DNA of 64,000 nt from Labrenzia sp. OB1 (GCF_001624695.1 NZ_JSEP01000023.1:16106-80105); one strand, 5' to 3'; positions 54,097-63,207 are shown, numbered from the stretch's first letter. Notes: a model not told the origin generated them from the sequence alone. Numbers and translations are program-made.

Positions 54097-54836
54097 CCGG
54101 AAAACGTCCCCTGCCCCACGAGGGCCCGCAAGCGCACAGGCGCGACCTCCGGATCTTCAAGGGCGTCGAAGCCTGGGTTTTTGATCTGGACAACACGCTC
54201 TATCCGCATGACGCCGACCTGTTTTCCCAGATCGACGAGCAGATCGCGCGCTATGTCGAAAAAACCCTGAACCTGCCCCGCGAAGAAGCAATGGTGCGCC
54301 AAAAGGCGCTGTATCACGAGTTCGGCACAACGCTGAGCGGGCTGATGAGGCGGCACGAAATCGATCCGGACGAATATCTGCGCTTCGTGCATGACATCGA
54401 CTATTCGGGTCTCGCGCCGAACCCGGAGCTGGGGGCGGCCATCGAGGCACTGCCGGGCAAGAAGTTCATCTTCACCAACGGCGACCGACCGCACGCGGAA
54501 CGCACCGCTGCGGCCCTTGGCATCTCCGATCATTTCGAGGACATTTTCGGCATTGTCGAAGCGGACCTGATCCCCAAGCCCAACCGGGAAACCTACGACA
54601 GATTTCTGGCGAGAACCGGCATTTCCTCCGCACGCTCGGCCATGTTCGAGGACCTTTCGAAGAACCTTGTCGTGCCGCATCAGCTTGGAATGTGCACGAC
54701 GCTGATCGTTCCGCAGGTTGCCGGTGAGGTGTTCAGGGAAACCTGGGACGTTGAAGGCGAGCCTTACCCCCATGTCGATTTCGTCACCGACGACCTGACC
54801 GGCTTTCTCAAGGCCGTGCTGGGCTCACTGAATTAA
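54093..54836 (+). CDS. HAD-family pyrimidine 5'-nucleotidase-like hydrolase
   Basis: A 247-residue phosphohydrolase with DLDNTLYP (the DxDxT nucleophile motif), TNGD and a C-terminal EDLSKNL acidic motif. It matches the pyrimidine 5'-nucleotidase group (PHM8/SDT1-like), common next to argB in rhizobia. The start is GTG at 54093, overlapping the argB stop (GTGA), so translation is coupled. Substrate in vivo is uncertain. Confidence 0.85.
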   Translation: MTGKRPLPHEGPQAHRRDLRIFKGVEAWVFDLDNTLYPHDADLFSQIDEQIARYVEKTLNLPREEAMVRQKALYHEFGTTLSGLMRRHEIDPDEYLRFVHDIDYSGLAPNPELGAAIEALPGKKFIFTNGDRPHAERTAAALGISDHFEDIFGIVEADLIPKPNRETYDRFLARTGISSARSAMFEDLSKNLVVPHQLGMCTTLIVPQVAGEVFRETWDVEGEPYPHVDFVTDDLTGFLKAVLGSLN

Positions 54837-54857
54837 TCGAAGCCGGGAGAACAGCTG

Positions 54858-55757
54858 ATGTTTCCCTCCGATCTCACGCGGCAGCTTCAGGAACCGCCTC
54901 CACCCGGCTCCCGCACCGAACGGTTCATCCACTGGCTGTTGCCCCGGTTAAAGGCATATCTGGGAACCGGCTGGTTCAGTATCGCCCTTACCGAGTTTCT
55001 CGCCTTCGGCCTGAAGCAGGCCTATGCGTGCATATTCGGTGGCGTTTTGCTGGCGGCAATCCTGTTGACCCGCTTCGTCTATCCTGGCGATACACTGCTG
55101 ACCCGCTACGACTTTCTGTTCCTGTTTGCGGTAGCCGTCCAGGTGGCCATGCTGGCCACGCGGCTGGAAACCATCGGTGAGGCGAAAATCATTCTTATCT
55201 TCCATGTGGTGGGCACCGCCATGGAGATCTTCAAGACCGCTGCCGGTTCCTGGGTGTATCCGGAAGAGAGTTTTTTCCGGATCGGCGGCGTGCCGCTCTT
55301 CACCGGCTTCATGTATGCTTCCGTGGGCAGCTATCTTGCCAGGGTCTCGCGGATCTTTCATTTCGCCTACAGCCACTATCCCCCTCTCTGGACGACCTAC
55401 CTGTTCTCACTGGCGATCTATGTGAATTTTTTCGCGCATCACTTCGTCATCGACATCCGTATCGGCCTGTTTGTGTTGCTCTTCCTGCTCTACGGCAGAA
55501 CCTGGGTGCATTATTCGGTCTACCAGTACCGTCACAAGATGCCGCTCGTGCTCGGCTTCTTCCTGGTAGCGCTGTTCATCTGGATCGCGGAAAACATAGG
55601 GACCTTCGCACGAGCCTGGCAATATCCCGATCAGGCTCAGGAATGGTCCCTTGTCTCGCTCGCCAAGCTGAACGCATGGGTGCTGCTGATGATCATCTCG
55701 TTCGTGCTCGTCTCCCTGGTCAACCGGCCTCGAGAAGAACCCGGCACAGACAGGTAG
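54858..55757 (+). CDS. DUF817-family membrane protein
   Basis: A 299-residue inner-membrane protein with about eight hydrophobic segments. FLAFGLKQAYACIFGG, KTAAGSWVYPEESFFRIGGVPLFTGFMYASVGSYL and FFAHHFVIDIRI are the family's conserved stretches. DUF817 has no assigned function. The gene follows the HAD gene by 21 bases and may end the argB operon; a LysR gene follows on the same strand. Confidence 0.83.
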   Translation: MFPSDLTRQLQEPPPPGSRTERFIHWLLPRLKAYLGTGWFSIALTEFLAFGLKQAYACIFGGVLLAAILLTRFVYPGDTLLTRYDFLFLFAVAVQVAMLATRLETIGEAKIILIFHVVGTAMEIFKTAAGSWVYPEESFFRIGGVPLFTGFMYASVGSYLARVSRIFHFAYSHYPPLWTTYLFSLAIYVNFFAHHFVIDIRIGLFVLLFLLYGRTWVHYSVYQYRHKMPLVLGFFLVALFIWIAENIGTFARAWQYPDQAQEWSLVSLAKLNAWVLLMIISFVLVSLVNRPREEPGTDR

Positions 55758-55811
55758 GCCGGGGCTCAGGTCAACGCACCTCCGGCTCGACACGTACCGC
55801 GCTATCCATTA

Positions 55812-55826
55812 TTGAACTAAGTTCAA
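55812..55826. promoter_or_regulatory. Palindrome before LysR gene
   Basis: TTGAAC-TAA-GTTCAA is a perfect inverted repeat with a three-base centre, 20 bases before the LysR start. It contains the T-N11-A form typical of LysR-type sites and fits autoregulation. Confidence 0.6.
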
Positions 55827-55845
55827 CAATCAGGAAGCGGTGCAA

Positions 55846-56709
55846 ATGGCATCCCTGCGCGCACTTCATGCCTTTTCCCTGCTGGCCCGCCACGGCCGGG
55901 CGGCGCTGGCGGCTGAAAAGCTGGGGGTTTCGCCCTCGGCCCTGTCCCATCTGATGCGCAAGCTGGAGAGCGAGCTGGGCGCGACGCTGGTCAACCGCGA
56001 CGGCCGTGGCCTGAGCCTGACGGAGGAAGGCCAGCGGCTTGCGCTGAGCATGGGCGATGCCTTCGACCGGATAGAAGAGGCGGTCGACAGTTTCAGGCGG
56101 CGCGGGCGGACGGAACTCAGGATCAGCACGGTATCGACCTTCGCCACACGCTGGCTGATCCCCCGCCTGCCACAGTTTCAGACCATCCAGCCGGATGTGG
56201 AACTGCTGCTGTCTGCTTCGACGCGCATGATCGACCTCGACCGCGAAAACTACGATTGCGTCATCCGCCTCGGCACCGGCAACTGGCCGGGCGTGGAAAG
56301 CCGTCTTCTGTGGCGGGAACATCTGGCCGTCGCCCTCGCACCAGGTCTCCTGAGCGGCAAGGACCCTGCCGATCCTTCCATACTGAACGAATTCCGCCTG
56401 CTTCACAGCGCTTCGCGGCGCAATGACTGGAACGTCTGGCAGGAAAAAGCCGGTCTGGACCATGGCGACACGACATCCGGCATGGTCCTGCAGAGCCGCG
56501 ATCTGGCCATCCAGGCGGCCATCGCCGGCATGGGCGCCATCGTCATCGACCGGCGCTTCGTCTCACAGGAGCTTGACGCCGGACATCTCGTCATGCCGGA
56601 CTGGCCCCGTGTCGAACTGGACACCGGCTACTGGTTCGTCCGCTCTCCGACACGCACACTCACCCGCCCGGTGGCCGCGTTCCGGGACTGGCTGCTGACA
56701 ACGGTTTGA
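55846..56709 (+). CDS. LysR-family transcriptional regulator
   Basis: A 287-residue regulator of the GcvA-like group. The helix-turn-helix (AALAAEKLGVSPSALSHLMRKLESELG) and the effector domain (TELRISTVSTFATRWLIPRLPQFQ) are clear. ATG 55846 is preferred over GTG 55840 because AGGAAG is then eight bases away. A perfect palindrome lies just upstream. It is convergent with the otn operon; the regulated genes are unknown. Confidence 0.87.
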   Translation: MASLRALHAFSLLARHGRAALAAEKLGVSPSALSHLMRKLESELGATLVNRDGRGLSLTEEGQRLALSMGDAFDRIEEAVDSFRRRGRTELRISTVSTFATRWLIPRLPQFQTIQPDVELLLSASTRMIDLDRENYDCVIRLGTGNWPGVESRLLWREHLAVALAPGLLSGKDPADPSILNEFRLLHSASRRNDWNVWQEKAGLDHGDTTSGMVLQSRDLAIQAAIAGMGAIVIDRRFVSQELDAGHLVMPDWPRVELDTGYWFVRSPTRTLTRPVAAFRDWLLTTV

Positions 56710-56731
56710 GGCGTGGATCTCTTGGCCGCAA

Positions 56732-57490
56732 TCAGGCCGAAGCCAACCAGCCCAGTGTCGCTTCCGTCTTCTCCACCGGCTTGTATTCCGCGCCCAGGGG
56801 GTGGCTCCAGCCCAGGGCGGCGATCTCCGCGAACACCGTCTTGTAATCGACCTCGCCATGATCCGGAGCACCACGATCCGGAACCGAGGCGAATTGTATA
56901 TGGCCGACGAGCGGCAGACATTTCCTCAGCCTGCCGAGCACGTCCCCTTCGGTTCTGCCGACGTGATAACAATCGAACATCAGCTTGAGATTGGCTTTTC
57001 CCACCTCGGCAATGATTTCGCCGGCCTGCTGCGTATCCGAAAGAAAATATCCCGGCGCGTCATAAGGGTTCAGCGGCTCGATCAGGATGGTGATACCGTC
57101 CGCCGCAGCCGTGTCACAGGCATAACGCAGATTTTTCACAAAAGTCGACAACGCCTCCTTGCCTTCCGCAAATCCGGCCATGACGTGAATGTTCGGCGTG
57201 TCAATGGCACGGGCATAGGCGATGGCTTCGTCAATCGCGGCGCGGGCCTCGGTTTCCCGACCGGGGATGGCGCAAAGGCCGTTGTCGCCGTTGGATATGT
57301 TTCCGCGCCGGGTGTTCAGGCCCAGCATGCGCAGACCTGTCTGCTTCAGGGCAGCCCTGACTTCATCTGCCGGAACATCATAGGGCCAATGACATTCAAC
57401 AGCATCGAAACCGGCATCTTTGGCCGCAACGATCGCGTCGGGCAGTGGGAGCTCGTTCCAGAGGAAACCAAGATTTGCGGAAAATTCCAT
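56732..57490 (-). CDS. otnI: 2-oxo-tetronate isomerase (hydroxypyruvate isomerase-like)
   Basis: A 252-residue TIM-barrel enzyme of the OtnI type, which interconverts 2-oxo- and 3-oxo-tetronate. Features: FSANLGFLWNELPLPDAI, GFDAVECHWPYDVPADE, the metal-site ILIEPLNPYDAPGYFLSD and FDCYHVGRTEGDVL. The frame is open to 57547, but the start at 57490 (ATG) gives the family N-terminus. It is the last gene of ltnD-otnK-otnC-otnI, seven bases after otnC. Confidence 0.88.
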   Translation of the reverse strand: MEFSANLGFLWNELPLPDAIVAAKDAGFDAVECHWPYDVPADEVRAALKQTGLRMLGLNTRRGNISNGDNGLCAIPGRETEARAAIDEAIAYARAIDTPNIHVMAGFAEGKEALSTFVKNLRYACDTAAADGITILIEPLNPYDAPGYFLSDTQQAGEIIAEVGKANLKLMFDCYHVGRTEGDVLGRLRKCLPLVGHIQFASVPDRGAPDHGEVDYKTVFAEIAALGWSHPLGAEYKPVEKTEATLGWLASA

Positions 57491-57497
57491 CGGCTGT

Positions 57498-58142
57498 TCA
57501 GTCCCACTCGATGTTGAATTGGGTGACGAGAGCCCTGACCTGCTCATCTGACAGCCGGCGCGGCTGCTGGCCTCTCGTCAGCATCGCAAGCCGGGCCGTA
57601 TCCTCGAGCTCCTCGATGGCATTGCAGGCTGCTTCGACATCCTTGCCGGCGACCACCGGACCATGGTTCGCCAGCATCACGGCGGAGCGTTTCCCGGCAA
57701 GACCACGCACCGCATCGCCCATCGCGGGATCGCCCGGCAGGAAGAAGGGCAGCAGTTTCACCTTGCCGAGCTTCATGATGCCGTAAGGCGTCAACGGCGG
57801 AAGGAAGTTGTCGTCATCGATATCCGGCATCAGGGACAGGGCGACAGAGTGGCAGGAGTGGAGGTGAACAACGGCACCGGCTGTCGAGCGGGTCTCATAG
57901 AACGCGCTGTGCAGGGGCATCTCCTTGGTCGGCTTGTCCCCGTCGATCAGGATACCCTTGCTGTCGAAGCGGCTGAGGCGTCCCGGATCGAGGCGGCCAA
58001 AGGAGCTTCCGGTCGGAGAGACCAGCAAACCGCCGTCCCCGGTGCGCGCGGAGATGTTTCCCGTGCTGCCATGGGTGAGGCCCCGGTCGAAAAGCGACTT
58101 CGCCAGAACGCATATCTGTTCGCGCAGACCCGCTTCCGTCAT
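57498..58142 (-). CDS. otnC: 3-oxo-tetronate 4-phosphate decarboxylase
   Basis: A 214-residue class II aldolase-type enzyme that decarboxylates 3-oxo-tetronate 4-phosphate to dihydroxyacetone phosphate. The N-terminus RGLTHGSTGNISART and the zinc-binding VHLHSCHSVALS and ANHGPVV are typical. It overlaps otnK by four bases. Confidence 0.9.
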   Translation of the reverse strand: MTEAGLREQICVLAKSLFDRGLTHGSTGNISARTGDGGLLVSPTGSSFGRLDPGRLSRFDSKGILIDGDKPTKEMPLHSAFYETRSTAGAVVHLHSCHSVALSLMPDIDDDNFLPPLTPYGIMKLGKVKLLPFFLPGDPAMGDAVRGLAGKRSAVMLANHGPVVAGKDVEAACNAIEELEDTARLAMLTRGQQPRRLSDEQVRALVTQFNIEWD

Positions 58143-59380
58143 GACTTGCCTGCCAGAACCCTGTCGGCCTTCTCAAAGAAGTCCTCGGCCCCGAAGTTTC
58201 CGGACTTCAACGCCACCACAAGGTCGCGCCGTGCCCGCAGAGCCGGGACGCCGGGATCGATTTCCGGCCCGATCTCCAGCGTCGTCAGGCCCAGCCCTTC
58301 CACGACAGCTCCCGATGTCTCGCCACCGGCCGAAATGACGCGGGTCGCGCCACCGGCAACGGCCAGCGCCGCGACCCGGGCAAAGAAGGTTTCCAGCGCC
58401 TCGGATGACCGCTCCCGCCCGTATGTCTCCTGAACCGTGGCGACAGCCTCCGGATCGGCAGAACTGAACACCAAGGGCAGGCCATCGGTCTCGACAAGCC
58501 ATGCGGCGATCTCTTCGGGCGTCAGGCGTGCCTCGATAACATCTGCCGCAACGATCTCGCGCGCGGGATGCCGCCCGGCGTGATGCGCGACCTGGCCTCT
58601 TGTGGCGAGGGAGCACGAGCCGGACAGGGCGACCGATTTTCCGGATTGCCCGCTCCAAGGCACCTGGGATGCCACGGCACCGAAATTGGCGGGCAATCCC
58701 AAGGCAACACCGGAACCGCCGGTGACCAGCGGTAACCCCTTGGCCGCGCGGCCGATCTCGAACAGGTCTTCATCCCGGATGGCATCCACGACGATATGCC
58801 GGTGACCCGCGCGATGCAGATCCTCAAGCGACCGGGAAATATCCCCGGCCCCTGCGAACACCGTCGCAGCCGGGATATGGCCCACCGTGTAGCGTGTCTG
58901 CGGGGCGAGCCAGCGGCGCAGATCGGGATCCGTCATGGGGGTCAACGGATGGTTCTGCATGCCCGACTCGTTCAGCAAACGGTCTTTCACGAACAGGTAG
59001 CCCTGATAGACGGACCTGCCCGTGCCGGGAAACGCCGGGCAGACGATCACCTTGTGAGCGTCAAGCGCTTCGGCCAGCGCATCCGCAACCGGGCCGATAT
59101 TACCTTCGGGCGTGGAATCGAAGGTCGAGCAGTATTTGAAAAAGAACTGTTCGCACCCCTGCGCCCTCAGCCACTCCAGGGCCTGCAGCGACTGGGCCAC
59201 GGCGTCGGCCGGAGCGATCGAGCGGGATTTGAGGGCAACCACACCGGCCTCGACATCATCCCCTGCAGGAACGTCGGGCACGCCGGTATATTGCACCGTA
59301 CGCATGCCCCCCTTCGCCAGCGTGTTGGCCAGATCGCTGGATCCCGTGAAATCGTCGCCGATACATCCCAACCGCATCAT
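58139..59380 (-). CDS. otnK: 3-oxo-tetronate kinase
   Basis: A 413-residue kinase of the OtnK (former DUF1537) family that phosphorylates 3-oxo-tetronate. The N-terminus LGCIGDDFTGSSDLANTLAKGGMRTVQYTG and the C-terminal VISAGGETSGAVVEGLGL are the two family signatures. It overlaps ltnD by four bases and otnC by four, so the three are tightly coupled. Confidence 0.93.
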   Translation of the reverse strand: MMRLGCIGDDFTGSSDLANTLAKGGMRTVQYTGVPDVPAGDDVEAGVVALKSRSIAPADAVAQSLQALEWLRAQGCEQFFFKYCSTFDSTPEGNIGPVADALAEALDAHKVIVCPAFPGTGRSVYQGYLFVKDRLLNESGMQNHPLTPMTDPDLRRWLAPQTRYTVGHIPAATVFAGAGDISRSLEDLHRAGHRHIVVDAIRDEDLFEIGRAAKGLPLVTGGSGVALGLPANFGAVASQVPWSGQSGKSVALSGSCSLATRGQVAHHAGRHPAREIVAADVIEARLTPEEIAAWLVETDGLPLVFSSADPEAVATVQETYGRERSSEALETFFARVAALAVAGGATRVISAGGETSGAVVEGLGLTTLEIGPEIDPGVPALRARRDLVVALKSGNFGAEDFFEKADRVLAGKS

Positions 59381-60291
59381 GCTTCTCCCGGCAGGGTGAG
59401 ACCTGCATTACGGGCATAGACCTTGGCCACCGCCGCATCGTCCTCGCCGCCCAACCCCATTCCGGCCGCCGCCAGGTATTGCTGCAGCGCTGCCGCCGTG
59501 ATCGGGGCGCTGAAACTTGCCGACCTCGCAATGTCCAGAACAATGCCGAGGTCCTTGGGCCAGATGTTGATCTGACTGTGCGGAGTGTAGTCGCCCGCCA
59601 CGATATGCGGCGCGCGGTTTTCAAGCATCCAGCTTGTCCCGGCGCATTGGCTGATGACCTCGACGAATTTGTCCGGCGCAACCCCCTGTGTCATGCCGAA
59701 AGTCAGGGCCTCCGCCATGGTCGCGATATGAACGCCCGCCAGCAGCTGATTGACTGCCTTCATGGCGCTGCCGGCGCCGGCTTCATCGCCAAGTTCGAAA
59801 ACTGTTTCCGCGATGCTGTCCAGGACCGGGCGCAGGGCCGCAAAGGCCTCGGGTGTTCCGGCGCCCATGATCGTCAGCTCGCCTTGCGAGGCCTTTGTCG
59901 ACCCGCCTGAAATGGGCGCATCGAGATAATGCACGCCGTGGCCTGCGCAGCGGGCGGCCATGTCTCTGGCGAAGACAGGCGGCACGGTGGCACAGCACAG
60001 CACGGAGGCGCCGGCCTTCAGTCTGGGCACGATGCCGTTCTCGCCAAAGAGGACAGCTTCGGCCTGGGCCGCATTGAGCACGGTCACAATCACCGCATCC
60101 AGTCTGTCCGCGGCCTCTTCCAGAGCGCCCGTCTGTCCGCCCTCACCTGCGAACCGCCGCATCTGTTCCCGGTTGATGTCCACGCCCCAGACCGGGTGTC
60201 CGCCGCGCAGGGCGGATGTTGCGATCCCGTAGCCCATGGATCCGAGGCCAAAGGCGGCAACGTTCCGGGTGGGGTTTGTCTTGTCAGTCAT
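59377..60291 (-). CDS. ltnD: L-threonate dehydrogenase
   Basis: A 304-residue beta-hydroxyacid dehydrogenase that oxidises threonate to 2-oxo-tetronate. NAD binding is AAFGLGSMGYGIA; substrate binding GGSTKASQGEL; and the catalytic lysine region is AMKAVNQLLAG. The ATG at 60291 has AGGAA upstream. It is the first gene of ltnD-otnK-otnC-otnI. With otnK, otnC and otnI it forms the L-threonate or D-threonate/D-erythronate route to dihydroxyacetone phosphate. No transporter is in the operon. Confidence 0.9.
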   Translation of the reverse strand: MTDKTNPTRNVAAFGLGSMGYGIATSALRGGHPVWGVDINREQMRRFAGEGGQTGALEEAADRLDAVIVTVLNAAQAEAVLFGENGIVPRLKAGASVLCCATVPPVFARDMAARCAGHGVHYLDAPISGGSTKASQGELTIMGAGTPEAFAALRPVLDSIAETVFELGDEAGAGSAMKAVNQLLAGVHIATMAEALTFGMTQGVAPDKFVEVISQCAGTSWMLENRAPHIVAGDYTPHSQINIWPKDLGIVLDIARSASFSAPITAAALQQYLAAAGMGLGGEDDAAVAKVYARNAGLTLPGEA

Positions 60292-60389
60292 TTCAGTTTC
60301 CTTTGACCCGGTCTGGCAGCTGACCGGCCCGGCAGCCAAAGCGCCAACCCGGGAAGAACAGAACGGGTATCGAGCTTGATATCGAGACC

Positions 60390-60401
60390 GGTATCGATAC
60401 C
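60390..60401. promoter_or_regulatory. LacI-type operator between ltnD operon and regulator
   Basis: GGTATCGATACC is a perfect 12-base palindrome with a central CG, between divergent ltnD and the LacI gene. A related sequence GATATCGA lies about 12 bases to the left. It fits a LacI-family operator for both units. Confidence 0.7.
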
Positions 60402-60528
60402 AGTGGCATTATAATCCGGTCTCTGTCAATGTTCATGAGGTTTGCTTTCAACGCTCGGAGAGCTTACTTCATTTGGAATGACGAATGCGCTCAGCGCCCG
60501 GAACCATTGCCCGATCGATGCCAAGGCC

Positions 60529-61527
60529 ATGAAAAAAAGAAAAACCCTGAGCGATGTTGCTGCCGCGGCGGGGGTCAGCAAAATGACCGCATCACGCGCC
60601 TTGCGGGGAGCCGGTGACGTCTCCAAATCGAGCCAGGAAAAAGTCGGCCGGGCGGCGAAGGAACTCGGATATGTCGGCAATCACCTGGCGATGTCGCTGG
60701 CCAGCCAGCGATCCGACCTGATCGGCGTGGTTGTTCCAAGCCTCATGAACATCGTATTTGCCGAAGTGCTTTCGGGCATTGCCGAAGGCCTGGAAGGCAG
60801 CGGCATGCAGCCGGTTTTCGGTGTTACCGATTACGATCCGGACAGGGAGTACGAGATCATCCGCAACATGCTCTCCTGGAATCCCGCCGGTCTGATCATT
60901 ACCGGGCTCGATCAGCCGGGCGACACGCTGCGGCTGCTGGAGAATGCGGATATTCCCGTGGTTCAGATCATGGATGTGGACGGCACGCCGGTCGATGCTT
61001 GCGTCGGGCTGTCCCAAAAGGCTGCCGGTGAGGCGATGGCCGATGCCATGATCGCGAAAGGCTGCCGCCGGTTCGGGTATGTCGGCAGCGACCTCGACAA
61101 GGACACCCGCGCCCGAAAACGCTTCGCGGGGTTTGAAGCCGCGCTTTCGGCGAAAGGCCTCGCGCTTGTGGCCGTGCAGACAGGCAACGGCGTTTCCTCC
61201 GTCAAGGCGGGCCGCGAACTGACGGCGCAAATCCTGCAGGACAATCCCGAACTGGATTGCATCTACTACTCGAATGACGACATCGCGGTCGGAGGTGCAT
61301 TTCACTGTATCGCCGCCGGCATCGACGTGCCGGGGAAACTCGTTCTCGCCGGATTTAACGGGCTCGATCTTGTCGAGAGCCTGCCGGTCAAAATAGCCAC
61401 GTCCCGCACGCCGCGACGGGAGATCGGAAAAGCCGCCGCCGAAATCGTATTGACCTCCGACCGCGACCAATCAGGAACCGCCGGAAAGAGAACCGAATTC
61501 CGGCCCGAAATTGCAACCGGGTTCTAA
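60529..61527 (+). CDS. LacI-family regulator of the otn operon
   Basis: A 332-residue regulator with the N-terminal helix-turn-helix TLSDVAAAAGVSKMTASRALRGAGDVSKSS and a sugar-binding-type sensor domain (VVVPSLMNIVFAEVLSGIAEGLE). The SKMTASRALRG form is common in GntR/IdnR-like regulators of sugar acid genes. The ATG at 60529 begins the family N-terminus; the frame is open to 60442. Divergence from ltnD around a palindrome makes it the likely repressor of the pathway. Confidence 0.88.
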   Translation: MKKRKTLSDVAAAAGVSKMTASRALRGAGDVSKSSQEKVGRAAKELGYVGNHLAMSLASQRSDLIGVVVPSLMNIVFAEVLSGIAEGLEGSGMQPVFGVTDYDPDREYEIIRNMLSWNPAGLIITGLDQPGDTLRLLENADIPVVQIMDVDGTPVDACVGLSQKAAGEAMADAMIAKGCRRFGYVGSDLDKDTRARKRFAGFEAALSAKGLALVAVQTGNGVSSVKAGRELTAQILQDNPELDCIYYSNDDIAVGGAFHCIAAGIDVPGKLVLAGFNGLDLVESLPVKIATSRTPRREIGKAAAEIVLTSDRDQSGTAGKRTEFRPEIATGF

Positions 61528-61573
61528 CTGTTGCGGGTAAGGCCTCATAAATGAAGATGGGTGGAAAGTGACC

Positions 61574-61957
61574 ATGATTACAGGAAGATGCGAGTGCGGC
61601 AGCGTGGCCTTCGAGGTGGACACGGTCCGGGACACGGTGACAGTCTGCCATTGCAGCCAGTGCCGGCGCACGAGCGGCCATCTGTGGGCCAGCACGGTCG
61701 CGCCCGCAGCCACGCTCCGCTTTACCTGCGACGATGGCCTGACATGGTACCGCTCCTCCGATTTCGCGGAACGGGGGTTCTGCAAGGCCTGTGGCTCCAG
61801 CCTCTTCTACCGGATGGACGGCGATGACAAAATCGCCATCGCGGCCGGCTGCCTGGACACGGAGGACAGCCTGACCACCGGCAAGCATATCTTTGTCAAG
61901 GACAAGGCCGGCTATTACGAGATCGGCGACGACGCACCGCAGTTCAAAAAGCTCTGA
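61574..61957 (+). CDS. GFA-family (glutathione-dependent formaldehyde-activating-like) protein
   Basis: A 127-residue zinc protein of the GFA/CENP-V family. Cys-x-Cys (RCECGSVAFE), CHCSQCRR and FCKACGS are the metal-binding sites. Most relatives have no proven substrate. ATG 61574 is preferred over the upstream GTG at 61568. Its stop lies ten bases from the left end of the IS3-family element, so its downstream context is disrupted. Confidence 0.88.
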   Translation: MITGRCECGSVAFEVDTVRDTVTVCHCSQCRRTSGHLWASTVAPAATLRFTCDDGLTWYRSSDFAERGFCKACGSSLFYRMDGDDKIAIAAGCLDTEDSLTTGKHIFVKDKAGYYEIGDDAPQFKKL

Positions 61958-61967
61958 ACCGCGCGAA

Positions 61968-61980
61968 AGAGCTGGCTCGG
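61968..61980. repeat. Left inverted repeat of IS3-family element
   Basis: AGAGCTGGCTCGG, exactly complementary to the right end CCGAGCCAGCTCT (63239-63251). Further inward, only short matches such as TCT continue. Confidence 0.85.
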
Positions 61981-62051
61981 AAAATCTACACAGCCAGGAT
62001 AAGTGGAATTTCTGCCTGACTTCGGCTTAGATGCCGGGAACAGGAGAGACC

Positions 62052-62363
62052 ATGACGAGACGCCCGCGCCGGAACCACAGCCCGGCTTTCAAGGCAAAAG
62101 TTGCCCTCGCCGCCATCCGAGGCGATCAGACACTGGTGGAGTTATCCCAGCAGTTCGACGTGCACGCCAACCAGATCAAGCATTGGAAAGACCAGCTCCT
62201 TGAGGGGGCGACAGGCGTTTTCGGCGATGAAGCGAAGACGGAACCGGCGGGGCCAACCGTCGATGTCAAAACGCTGCACGCCAAGATCGGGGAGTTGACG
62301 CTGGAGAATGATTTTTTAGCCGGAGCGCTCGGCAAGGCGGGATTGCTGGGCGGAAAGAAATGA
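62052..62363 (+). CDS. IS3-family transposase OrfA
   Basis: A 103-residue DNA-binding protein: a helix-turn-helix (RNHSPAFKAKVALAAI, LVELSQQFDVHANQIKHWK) and a C-terminal leucine-zipper-like helix (KTLHAKIGELTLENDFLAGAL). AGGAGA precedes the ATG at 62052. The stop overlaps the orfB start (ATGA at 62360-62363). Confidence 0.92.
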   Translation: MTRRPRRNHSPAFKAKVALAAIRGDQTLVELSQQFDVHANQIKHWKDQLLEGATGVFGDEAKTEPAGPTVDVKTLHAKIGELTLENDFLAGALGKAGLLGGKK

Positions 62364-63190
62364 TCGACCGCGAGCATAAGCTATCCGTCGTGCGCCAGGC
62401 GAAGCTTCTCGGCTTCAGCCGTAGCAGTGTCTACTATTCGCCGCGTCCAGTATCCGATGGCGATCTGGCTCTGATGCACCGGATCGACGAACTGCATCTC
62501 GACTATCCCTTTGCCGGAAGTCGAATGTTGCAAGGGCTCTTGAATGGAGAAGGGCTGGAGACTGGGCGGCTGCACGTCGCCACGCTGATGAAGAAGATGG
62601 GCATCGATGCGATCTATCGCCGCCCGAACACCTCGAAACCAGCGCCAGGGCACAAAATCTATCCCTACCTCCTGCGCAAGCTTTCGGTCACCCGGCCCAA
62701 CCAGGTGTGGGCAATGGACATAACCTACGTTCCGATGGCTCGCGGTTTTGTCTATCTCTTTGCCGTTGTGGACTGGTTCAGCCGGAGGGTTCTGTCGTGG
62801 AGGCTGTCGATCACGATGGAGGCAGCCTTCTGCATCGAGGCAGTCGAGGAGGCACTGGCTCGCTATGGCAAGCCAGAAATATTCAACACTGACCAAGGTT
62901 CGCAGTTCACTTCCATCAACTTTACGGCGGTGCTGAAGAAAGCTGAGATAGCCATCTCGATGGACGGCAAGGGTGCGTGGCGGGACAACGTATTCGTCGA
63001 ACGGCTCTGGCGTTCGATCAAATACGAGGAAGTCTACCTCCACGCTTACAAGACCGTGTCCGAGGCCCGCGCTGGCATCAGCCGCTATCTGACCTTTTAC
63101 AATAGCCGACGCCCACATTCATCCCTTGACCGGCAGACGCCGGATCAGGCCTACTTCAACGCGCTGACGCCGATGATGGTGGCGGCATAA
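62360..63190 (+). CDS. IS3-family transposase OrfB (DDE integrase)
   Basis: A 276-residue retroviral-type integrase (rve). The catalytic triad is Asp120 (VWAMDITYV), Asp178 (FNTDQGSQF) and Glu214 (DNVFVERLWRSIKYEEVYL), with 35 residues between the last two, the normal DD(35)E spacing. The C-terminal YNSRRPHSSLDRQTPDQAY is typical. Overlap with orfA means coupled translation or frameshifting. Confidence 0.95.
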   Translation: MIDREHKLSVVRQAKLLGFSRSSVYYSPRPVSDGDLALMHRIDELHLDYPFAGSRMLQGLLNGEGLETGRLHVATLMKKMGIDAIYRRPNTSKPAPGHKIYPYLLRKLSVTRPNQVWAMDITYVPMARGFVYLFAVVDWFSRRVLSWRLSITMEAAFCIEAVEEALARYGKPEIFNTDQGSQFTSINFTAVLKKAEIAISMDGKGAWRDNVFVERLWRSIKYEEVYLHAYKTVSEARAGISRYLTFYNSRRPHSSLDRQTPDQAYFNALTPMMVAA

Positions 63191-63207
63191 TCGAGGCGGA
63201 AATCCAC

